A stretch of DNA of 64,000 nucleotides from assembly GCA_028274465.1 (NCBI GenBank), contig CM051455.1, positions 107,506,942 to 107,570,941 of the forward strand, written 5' to 3'. Below are positions 54,763-64,000 of this stretch, piece after piece. How positions within the stretch are numbered: position 1 is the stretch's first letter; each line of letters opens with the position of its first letter. Both the position numbers and the translations under genes were made by a program. The DNA is from Plantago ovata. Lineage: Eukaryota; Streptophyta; Magnoliopsida; Lamiales; Plantaginaceae. The notes beneath the pieces were generated by a model. It did no database searches. It was given only the letters and a program-made list of their open reading frames with translations, and was not told where the DNA came from.

Positions 54763-57411
54763 CTTGTTTGCTCTTGATTGTGCAGACTTCAGCCACGGAG
54801 ACAAACGATGCAATGTGGCACTTTGATAGTGGTTGTGGAAAGCACATGACGGGCAACAAGAATAACCTTATAAACTATAGATGGTGGTCTAAAGGTCCAA
54901 CAATAAGGTTTGCTGGTGGAGGCTCCGGTTCTACAAAAGTCTATGGTGACTTGAAGTTAGGATGCATAACCATTACTGGAGTTCTTTATGTCAAAAATCT
55001 TAAGTTCAACCTTTTCAGCATGAGTCAGTTTGCTGACAAAGGGTACTTCATCAAAATCAAAAGTGATGAATGCAAACTTATAGATTTCGAGACTAAAAAG
55101 GTAATAATGATTGCAAGAAGATCAGGAGGCTTGTACACCGTTGATTGTCTTCAGCAATTGTTGAAAAATGCCTTGTCTCAGATCATGATTGCCTTGCTGA
55201 AAAAGCATGGTTCTGGCATAAACGAACAAGTCATCTAAACTTCAAGACGCTAAATAAGCTGTCTAAAAAGGCACTTGTAGTTGGATTACCTAGGGTTACT
55301 TTTAAGAAGGATGGTGTTTGCAATGCATGTCAGCAAGGAAAGCAAACCAAATCTTCTTTCAAGAACAAGGCAGTACCGTCAACTACAAAACCTTTACAAC
55401 TCTTGCACATGGTCTTGTTTGAATCTTCTTCAACAAGCTATGATGGTAAGAAGTATGGTCTAGTCGTGGTAGATGACTATTCAAGATTCACTTGGGTAGT
55501 ATTCATCAAGCACAAATCTGAAACCAAGACTGAAATACCTAACTTGCTGAATAAGCTTGAAGTCATGAAAAATGACAAGGTAAAAGTCATAAGGACAGAC
55601 CATGGTACTGAGTTTGTAAACCAGTACATAACTGAATATTGTACCTCAAAAGGAATACAACATCAGTTTTCCTCAGTAAGAACACCACAGCAAAACGGTG
55701 TTGCTGCACGGAAGAATCGTACCCTGAAAGAAGCCGCAAGAACAATGCTTGCTAACACTGAAATAAGTGAAGCTTATTGGGTTGAAGCGATTAATACCGC
55801 CTGTTATACTCAAAACAAATGTTTGATTACTAAGGAATACAGCAAAACTCCTTATGAATTGTTTGTTGGAAGACCTCCTAACATCACTCATCTAAGAGTA
55901 TTTGGTTGCAAGTGTTTCGTTCTTAACAATGGTAGAGAATACCTAAGAACATTTCAACCAAAGGCAGACGAAGCGATATTTCTCGGCTACTCCTTGCATA
56001 GTAAAGCTTATAGAGTTTACAACAAAAAGGCACAAAAGATTGAAGAATTTGTGCATGTTGTATTCTATGAAAAGTCACAAGGAGTGCCTGCTTAAGAAGA
56101 AATATCAGAATGTATGAAAAAATTAATCATACATGAGAAAAGAACTGAATCTAATGCTAGGCAAATCAAGTCAATTGAACTAAATGATGATTCTGACAAT
56201 GACCTTCCTCCCCCTAGTCATGACAAGATAAATATAGTTCACGACAAAGAATTTCCAGCAAAAGATGTGGTTGCTCCGGAAGTTGCTGAAATTACGCAAT
56301 CTCCAGTGCCTGCTGATGAATTACCTCAATCAAGCAATGCTGAACATGCAGTTGCTGATGAACAAATCTCAGCAGAGACACAAATTCCCAGTAGTACTGA
56401 ACAAGTACATACTGAAGAGTCACATGCTGATGAGCAAACATATCCTGATCCAACAAGCAGAAAACCTGTTAATAAATGGATAGAGATCATCCCTCTACGG
56501 ATATGATTGGCGATATTAATAAACGCCAAGTGACTAGATCCAAAGCTACTCAAGGACTTGGTGAAGAAGCAATTGTCGTAGAAGTAGAATCATTGTTCTC
56601 TTGCTTTGTTTCAGAAATTGGACCTAAAACCATAGAAGAAGCTTTAAAGCATTCTGAATGAATAAAGGCAATGCAAGAAGAACTGGATCAATTTGAAAGA
56701 AACAAAGTCTGGAAACTTGTGCCACTTGCTGAAGACAAGAAATCTATTGGTACAAAGTGGGTGTTCAGAAACAAGCTGAGTGAGTCTGGTGAAGTAACAA
56801 GAAATAAAGCACGTTTAGTTGCTCAAGGTTACTGTCAGACTGAAGGATTGGCCAATGATGAGTCTTATGCACCAGTTGCAAGATTGGATGCAATTAGGCT
56901 TTTCTTGGCCTTTGCTGCTCACAATGACTTCATCGTTTACCAAATGGATGTTAAAAGTGCATTCTTGAATGGTGAACTTGTTGAAGAAGTCTACTTAGAA
57001 AAACCCCCTGGCTTTGAACTTCCCTCAGAAATCAAGATGGTATACAAGCTTCAGAAAGCTGTATATGGTCTAAAGCAAGCACCAAGAGCATGGTATGATA
57101 CCTTGGCTATGTTCTTGCTGGAAAATGGTTTCAAGAAAGGTGAAGTTGACAAAACCTTATTTACCATGAACCATGATGGTAAAATACTCTTAGTTCAAAT
57201 TTATGTGGATGACATAATTTTTGGATCTAAGGACAAGCAACTTTGTGATGATTTTGCCAAACTCATGACAAGTATGTTTGAAATGAGTATGATGGGAAAA
57301 TTGAATTATTTCCTAGGATTGACAGTCAAGCAACTCAAAGATGGAATATTCATAAATCAAGCAAAGTATGCGAAAGAAATGTTCATAAAGTTTAGGATCA
57401 AAGAGGATGAG
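54763..57411 (+). pseudogene. Copia pol of Si-d: protease, integrase, RT; multiple lesions
   Basis: It lies in a different frame from gag. Protease has [13 protein letters not shown] at 54820-54858. A one-base loss near 55149 shifts the frame before the integrase. The integrase has lost two catalytic acids: the first Asp is Val (GTC, 55412-55414) and the Glu is Ala (GCA, 55706-55708); the middle Asp remains in VIRTDHGTEF. Further stops stand at 56093-56095 and 56659-56661, with a shift near 56480. RT is open from 56671 with [10 protein letters not shown] and YVDD (57202-57213) until Si-e cuts it at 57411. Confidence 0.9.
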
Positions 57412-59080
57412 TGTTAGGAAACTTGTAATTTTCATGAGCAATTAACCATGCTAAATTAAGAACAGTCCAGTAACTAGTACTCTTAAGGTCCATAGGAATT
57501 TAGAATTTTAAGGACATTGTAAAAGAGGAACGTTTGCTGATGACTTAGTTAGGTATTAGATAAGTTATTTCTTTTGTGTATGACGTATTTTATTTTCTGA
57601 GAAGAAAATATCTTATTGACACATTTGCGTATGATGTATTTTATTTTCTGAAAAGAAAATATCTTATTGATGCTTAGCTTTAATGAATCTTATTTTCTGA
57701 AAAGAAAATAACCTATTGAAGCATTTGCTGAAGACATATTTTGTTTATTACAAACAAATTATTGAAGCAAATAAGAAACCGGTCAGAATCTTGAAGACTT
57801 TTGAAGACTTGAAGACTTGAAGATTGCTGAAGACTGGTAAGGCACGTGTTTACTCAGAAAGTGGAATGTTCAGCAACAGCATTGCATAAGTGAAAATCTG
57901 AAAGACAGAGTAGGTTGTGCTTGCTGAAACTGAGACTGGACACTTGTTGATAAACATATGTGACCTCTTGCTGAATGTACGAGATTTTGCGCTCCAATGC
58001 TACTGTTTGAATTCTATTCAAATGTGCATTTAATGCAAAGCTTACACGCAAAGGACATGAAGACTAGAAGACAAACAAAGTCGCTGCTGAAAGTACAAAA
58101 GCAAGATAGTGACATGTTAAGGAACAAAAGCCTTAGGATTTGGAATTCAAACGGCTCCTTACTTGCACTATAAATAGAGGTCATCCAGCAAAGAGTTGAA
58201 GAGTGTCAACAACGTGATCAAACTCTCACTTGTGCTTAAAAACTCACAAACCTTCAATCACTCTTACTGCCATTGATCCGTTCCAAGACTTAAAGCTTGA
58301 AAAAGCTACTTGTGCAGAAGTAGAACAAACTCGGCTAAGAAATTAGTTTAGTGTTCTTTCTTTCGAACAAGAACAAGTCTTGACACCAGAAGCAATCAAA
58401 CTTGTTTACTACAAAGTATTCCAAGTTGTGTTTCTTAGATTACTTGTTGTAACTGAATAAGTTATAATTAAGTCATCTCACCCCAAAACTCTCTAACTGA
58501 AAATACACCCTTTCAGGCGTGATATTCAGGGGGAACTTAATCGAGCATAGTTTTGCTGATTAAAAGTACCAAGTTTGGTGGAGAACAAGGTTGAGTTCTC
58601 TAGTTTAGGTTGGAGACAAAGCAAGTACGCTTTGGTTTCTGTTGAATCGCTTTAGATAGGAGATTGTAAGGAACCTCAATCATATCTTAGTGGATTCAGT
58701 CCTAGAAAGGACAAAGTGGATTAGTTGAGAGATTACGCCACTCTCAGATACCACTATAAAAGCGTTTGTGTGATTTACTTACTGCATTTAGCTTTCAGCA
58801 AATTATATCTGTTTGTACACAGTCACTCACTTCACTTGTTGAAAACTCTTTACTTGCTGAAAGAGCACTTATTGTTTCAAAGACTTCCTCTTTCTGATTT
58901 TAAGTATCAGCAAACCAAGCTACTGAAAAGTAACTTACGCTTGCTGAGAAAGTTAAGTATCAGCAACCTCATTACTGAAAAGTAATAAGTACTTGCTGAG
59001 AAAGTTTTTAAACGATGAAAGTTTGAAAAGACTATTCACCCCCCCCTCTAGTCTTTTCTTGTTGTTTAAAGGGACCAACA
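57412..59080 (+). mobile_element. 5' LTR of Si-e
   Basis: 1669 bases from TGTTAGG to CCAACA. The U3 has three hairpins with stem ATTTTCT/AGAAAAT. The R/U5 region is rich in TTGCTGA and its complement-like TCAGCAA. Confidence 0.95.
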
Positions 59081-59082
59081 AG

Positions 59083-59100
59083 TGGTATCAGAGCAGGAGG
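59083..59100 (+). promoter_or_regulatory. Si-e primer-binding site (initiator-Met tRNA)
   Basis: TGGTATCAGAGCAGGAGG, two bases after the LTR. This is the standard Copia primer site. Confidence 0.95.
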
Positions 59101-59192
59101 TTCTTTAGCCTTCTGCACTGAACCTAGATCCCCTTAAGTGCTTTCCGTAAATCACTCTCACTTGATCAGTTTGGTAGTGCTTTGCAGACAGG

Positions 59193-61551
59193 ATGTCTTT
59201 AGGAGATGCTCCCTTGCTGAAGCTGGAAAATTACGAGAAATGGCGAAACAACATGATGCTACATCTTGAGGCCATTAGTGATGAGATGGTAACCGTCATT
59301 AATGATGGACCTATCAAGATCACTAAAATTGAAAGGAGTTTCCCTCACAAGACCACTGAAGCTGGGAAGGAAACCATCCTTGGCGAACCGTCAGATACTG
59401 TTGTGCCAAAACCAAGAGAGGAATGGACTTCTGACGAAGCTAAGAGATTCCGTCTTGATGGCCAAGCAAGAAACATCATCATCAGATCAACTCCGGATAC
59501 CATACAGTGCAAACTGTGGGGTGCTAAGACTGCAAAGGAAGCTTGGAAAATGGTTCAAGATCTTTGTGCTGGATCTGACAGGACCAAGGAAAACAAACTT
59601 GAAGTAATTAAATTAAAGTTTCAAAACTTTAAGCAAGGTGCTAACGAGTCACTGGAAGACTTGGACTTCAGATTCACAACTCTTGTTAGTGAAATGGCAG
59701 CGCTGGGTGTTGGAAATCTTTATTCAGATTCTGAGAAAGTGAAAACTATCATCAGAAGTTTGAATCAAGAATGGATCCATACTCAGAATTTCTATTATAA
59801 TCAAGGAATGCCTGACATTACACCAACAGAGTTGTTCTCTCATCTTTCTACTGTCAATTATGAGACAAAGCAAAGAGAAATTGTGTTTGCTGAAAAATCG
59901 CAAAACATTGCTCTTGCTGCAAAGCCGTCATCTTCTGAAAAGAAGAATGATAAAGAGCCTGCTGATGAAAATGCTTTAGTTGTTAAAAACATGAAGAAGT
60001 TCATCAGTAAGGAACTTGAAAGGCGAAAGGCAAAAGAGAAGCTGAAAAAGCATCTTGGTAACAACTACCATAAGTACAAGAATGATACTAGCTCGCTGAA
60101 CAAGCAAGCTCAGCAAGCTACATCTTCAGAAGAACCAGCAATTGGAAATGATCTATGTTTTTACTACAAAAAGCCTGGACACTTCAAAGCTAATTGCCCT
60201 TTGCTGAAAGGCAAGTCTGCTGAAAAGAAGAAGAAGTTCAAAAGAGCTTTCATTGCTGAAGAAAAGAAGAAGCTTCAAGCAAAAATCGATGCATTGTGTA
60301 TTGATACAAGCTCAGAAGACAGTGAGGATGAAAGTTCAGACACCGACGATGAAGAAGCCACTCTAGACGTGGAGATTGGCAAAGAAGTGTGTGGAATAGC
60401 TATGGAAGCTTATCCAGATGTGTCGAACTACGAATTCTGCCTCATGGCCGGTCAGGTAAATAACTCTACCTCTGACTCAGAATCAGAAAGTGAAGACGAG
60501 ATTGACCTTGACAAGATTCAAGGAGAAATCGAAAGATTTGAGAAAACTCTCAGCAAACAGCAAGAGAAACTTCAACTTGCTGAAACTCTGACCAAGCAAA
60601 CAAAGTATGTTTTGCTGAAGGAAGAGACAGAAGAAAAGGATGCTGAAATAAGGCGTCTTAAGAAGTTGATTGCTGAGGCTGCAGAGAAGAATTCTCAAAT
60701 GGCATTAGAATTGGAAGAGTATCAGTCCTCAATTCTAAAGTTACTTGCTGAAATCCAAGAGATGAAAAAGATGAAAATCAATTTCAAAACCTATGTGGAA
60801 GCAAGTAATGCGCTGACTGAACTAAACTCTTACTTGAGAGATTCATCTCAGAAAGAAGGTTTAGGAGCAACGTGTGAAGGTGATAACGTAGAAATCTTAA
60901 GAAAAGATAATTCATCTATCTCCTTTGTACGTGCTACTGATAGTAGTCCACCAGTGATCTATCAGTTTGGTCAAACTAAGGTTGTTGAAACATGCAATCA
61001 AGTACCTATGACCGTAAAGCCCGCTGTTGCTACTCAAAGTAACAAGACTTTAAAACGAAAACAGGTTGCTGAGAAGCAAGTTGTTAAGACTAAAGGCAAG
61101 ATTACCAAAAGTAATCAGAAGTCCTTTGCTGACAAACCTGAATCAAGTAAGGTTGCTGAAGCTAAAGCTCAGCATTCTCCAAAGAGTGGACTCGGTTTCA
61201 AAACCAAGCAAAGTCAACTCTTTCATGAGTATAAGCAAAGTCAGCAAAGATACTTCAAAGAGATGAAGAAAACCAAGCCTAAGAGTTCTGAAAAGACTCC
61301 CAATGCTAGGACTAGAAGGAACCTTGCTAGAAAAAGAACTTACTGAAAAGTATGTTCAGCAAAAAGGTCAACAGAGCAAGACACCACATCAGAAAGTGGA
61401 TTTGACCAGCACGAGTCAAAAGTCTTTCAGCTCAAATCCTCCTAGTTCCTCAGCAAGTAGAAAACAAGTCAAAGTTGAAAAACTTCAGACTTGGGTTTCC
61501 ACTGGACGCATTCTTGAACATGTTAATGGACATCCATCATTGGATAATTAA
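59193..61551 (+). pseudogene. Copia gag of Si-e, one-base insertion and altered zinc knuckle
   Basis: ATG 59193 (MSLGDAPLLKLENYEKWR) opens 717 codons to a TGA at 61344-61346. Residues about 1-230 form the UBN2/DUF4219-type gag domain (AKEAWKMVQDLC, LYSDSEKVKTIIRSLNQEW). The knuckle at 60156-60197 reads CFYYKKPGHFKANC, so the second Cys of CX2CX4HX4C is Tyr (TAC, 60165-60167). An acidic stretch and a long coiled coil (about 60490-60790) follow, then a basic tail. An extra A in the run near 61333, compared with Si-d, shifts frame. The original frame resumes and ends LDN, TAA 61549-61551. Gag makes the particle shell. Confidence 0.9.
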
Positions 61552-64000
61552 CTTGTTTGCTCTTGATTGTGCAGACTGCAGCCACGGAGACAAACGATGC
61601 AATCTGGCACTTTGATAGTGGTTGTGGAAAGCACATGACAGGCAACAAGAATAACCTTATAAACTATAGACGGTGGTCTAAAGGTCCAACAATAAGGTTT
61701 GCTGGTGGAGGCTCCGAATCTACAAAAGGCTATGGTGATGTGAAGTTGGGATGCATAACCATTTCTGGAGTTCTTTATGTCAAAAATCTTAAGTTTAACC
61801 TTTTCAGCATGAGTCAATTTGCTGACAAAGGATACTTCATCGAAATTAAAAGTGATGAATGTAAACTTGTAGATTTTGAGACTAAAAATGTTATAATGAT
61901 TGCAAGAAGATCAGGAGGCTTGTACACCGTTGATTGGTCTTCAGCAAACGTTGAAAAATGCCTTGTCTCAGATCATGATTGCCTTGCTGAAAAAGCATGG
62001 TTATGGCATAAACGAACAAGTCATCTAAACTTCAAGACGCTGAATAAGCTGTCTAAAAAGGCACTTGTAGTTGGATTACCTAGGGTTACTTTTAAGAAGG
62101 ATGGTGTTTGCAATGCATGTCAGCAAGGAAAGCAAACCAAATCTTCTTTCAAGAACAAGGCAGTATCGTCAACTACAAAACCTTTACAACTCTTACACAT
62201 GGACTTGTTTGAATCTTCTTCAACAAGCTATGCTGGTAAGAAGTATGGTCTAGTCGTGGTAGATGACTATTCAAGATTCACTTGGGTAGTGTTCATCAAG
62301 CACAAATCTGAAACCAAGACTGAAATACCTAACTTGCTGAATAAGCTTGAAGTCATGAAAAATGACAAGGTAAAAGTCATAAGGACAGACCATGGTATTG
62401 AGTTTGTAAACCAGTACATAACTGAATATTGTACCTCCAAAGGTATTCAACATCAGTTATCCTCAGTAAGGACACCACAGCAAAACGGTGTTGCTGAACG
62501 GAAGAATCGTACCCTGAAAGAAGCCGCAAGAACAATGCTTGCTGACACTGAAATAAGTGAGGCTTACTGGGTTGAAGCGATTAATACCGCCTGCTATACT
62601 CAGAATAGATGTTTGATTACTAAGGAATACAACAAAACTCCTTATGAATTGTTTGTTGGTAGACCTCCTGACATCACTCATCTAAGAGTATTTGGTTGCA
62701 AGTGTTTCGTTCTTAACAATGGTAGAGAATACCTAAGAACATTTCAACCAAAGGCAGACGAAGCGATATTTCTTGGGTACTCCTTGCACAGTAAAGCTTA
62801 TAGAGTTTACAACAATAAGACACAAAAGATTGAAGAATCTGTGCATGTTGTATTCTACGAAAAGTTACAAGGTGTGTCTGCTGAAGAAGAAATATCAGAA
62901 TGTATGAAAAAGCTAATCATACATGAGCAAAGAACTGAATCTGATGCTAGGCAAATCATGTCAATTGAACTAAATGATGATTCTGACAATGACTCTCCTC
63001 CCCCAAGTCATGACAAGATAAAAATAGTTCATGACAAAGAATTTCCAGCAAAAGATGCAGTTGCTCCGGAAGTTGCTGAAATTACGCAATCTCCAGTGCC
63101 TGCTGATGAAATACCTCAATCCAGCAATGCTGAACAAGCAGTTGCTGACAAACAAATCTCAGCAGAGACACAAATTCCCAGTAGTACTGAACAAGTACAT
63201 ACTGAAGAGTCACATGCTGATGAGCAAACATATTCTGATCCAACAAACAGGAAACCTGTTAATAAATGGATTAGAGATCATCCCTCTACGGATATGATTG
63301 GCGATATTAATAAACGCCAAGTGACTAGATCCAAAGCTACTCAAGGACTTGCTGAAGAAGCAACTGTCGAAGAAGTAGAATCTTTATTCTCTTGCTTTGT
63401 TTCAGAAATTGAACCTAAAACCATAGAAGAAGCTTTGAAGCATTCTGAATGGATAAAGGCAATGCAAGAAGAATTGGATCAATTTGAAAGAAACAAAGTC
63501 TGGAAACTTGTGCCACTTGCTGAAAATAAGAAAGCTATTGGTACAAAGTGGGTGTTCAGCAACAAGCTGAGCGAGTCTGGTGAAGTAACAAGAAACAAAG
63601 CACGCTTAGTTGCTCAAGGTTACTGTCAGACTGAAGGATTGGACTATGATGAGTCTTATGCTCCAGTTGCAAGATTGGATGCAATTAGGCTTTTCTTGGC
63701 CTTTGCTGCTCACAATGACTTCATTGTTTACCAAATGGATGTTAAGAGTGCATTCTTAAATGGTGAACTTGCTGAAGAAGTCTACCTAGAACAACCCCCT
63801 GGCTTTGAACTTCCCTCAGAAATCAAGATGGTATACAAGCTTCAGAAAGCTGTATATGGTCTAAAGCAAGCACCAAGAGCATGGTATGATACCTTGGCTA
63901 AATTTTTGCTGGAAAATGGTTTCAAGAAAGGTGAAGTTGACAAAACTCTTTTTACCATGAACCATGATGATAAATTAATCTTAGTTCAAATTTATGTGGA
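61552..64000 (+). CDS. Copia pol of Si-e: protease, integrase, RT (open to window end)
   Basis: A frame without any stop from 61548 to the window edge, over 810 codons. Protease: [13 protein letters not shown] (61605-61643). GAG-pre-integrase: [14 protein letters not shown]. Integrase core with D in HMDLFES (62202-62204), D in RTDHGIEF (62388-62390) and E in NGVAERKN (62496-62498), all present. The linker is Glu/Pro-rich. [50 protein letters not shown]; the window ends inside YVDD. Pol lies in a different frame from the gag end and has no ATG at its head, so expression must involve splicing or another recoding step. Confidence 0.9.

Larger units (their letters stand above)
43412..57411 (+). 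mobile_element. Copia element Si-d (SIRE-like), split by Gy6 and cut by Si-e
   Basis: The 5' LTR is in two parts (43412-44822 and 52040-52230) around Gy6, followed by primer site, gag, protease, integrase and RT to 57411, where Si-e is inserted. The LTR first dinucleotide is TA instead of TG. RNase H, the extra ORF and the 3' LTR are beyond the window. Coding regions hold many stops and shifts relative to Si-e, so it is the older copy. Confidence 0.92.
57412..64000 (+). mobile_element. Copia element Si-e (SIRE-like), 5' part, youngest copy
   Basis: 5' LTR 57412-59080 (TATA box TATAAATAG near 58169-58177; hairpins 57591-57610, 57642-57661, 57691-57710), primer site 59083-59100, gag from 59193, pol from about 61552 to the window end at the RT active site. 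It is inserted in the RT of Si-d after ATGAG (57407-57411). The 3' end and target duplication are outside. Confidence 0.95.

Noticed and set aside
61530..61560. Ribosomal -1 frameshift site between gag and pol
   Set aside because: The pol frame opens only one base before the gag stop, so there is no overlap and no slippery heptamer.

Overview
This is a repeat-dominated stretch of a plant nuclear genome, probably a eudicot. The evidence is LTR retrotransposons primed by initiator-Met tRNA (TGGTATCAGAGC) or a tRNA-Asp-like site, a Cassandra TRIM with its 5S-like promoter, a CACTA element with a plant PTTA/En-Spm type gene, a tRNA-derived SINE, and one host-type gene of the LEA_2 family. Only about 3 kb (17375-20577) looks like ordinary gene space. 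The species cannot be read from the sequence.

Layout. 1-3926: a Copia element (Cop1, +), with a truncated LTR of a second Copia family (here the Si family, SIRE-like) inserted in reverse. 3927-9370: Gy1, a reverse Ty3/gypsy element (Athila/Tat-like) with gag, protease and a decayed extra ORF. 9371-10907: tandem repeats, an LTR-like promoter and a gag-like ORF of another element. 10908-16540: Gy2, same family as Gy1, with the best copy of the extra ORF (ORF2). 16541-17374: LTR-like sequence. 17375-20577: gene island with a frameshifted LEA_2 gene. 20578-24333: a complete CACTA element. 25104-25918: LINE ORF1 fragment. 25919-31220: Gy3 tail interrupted by Gy4, which holds a SINE. 31221-43411: a heavily rearranged Si element (Si-b) around an assembly gap, gypsy Gy5 (the only one carrying pol), a Cassandra TRIM inside the Gy5 integrase, an inverted RT piece, a Si-family 3' ORF region and 3' LTR, then a reverse Si fragment. 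43412-57411: Si-d, whose 5' LTR is split by the complete gypsy element Gy6 (44823-52039). 57412-64000: Si-e, inserted in the RT of Si-d and running off the window.

Main biological points. The Gy family exists here as pol-less gag-protease copies, with or without ORF2, that share one identical protease/post-pol junction. Gy5 shares their LTR and 3' tail but carries RNase H and integrase instead. This suggests a pol-less subfamily mobilised in trans by a pol-bearing relative. Gy elements carry conserved RNA-hairpin-like pairs in the 3' tail, and GC-rich palindromes with a free central base in front of the LTR TATA box. Si LTRs carry serial hairpins with GNRA-type loops and compensatory stem changes. 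Most coding regions are broken. The exception is the pol frame of Si-e, which stays open to the window edge.
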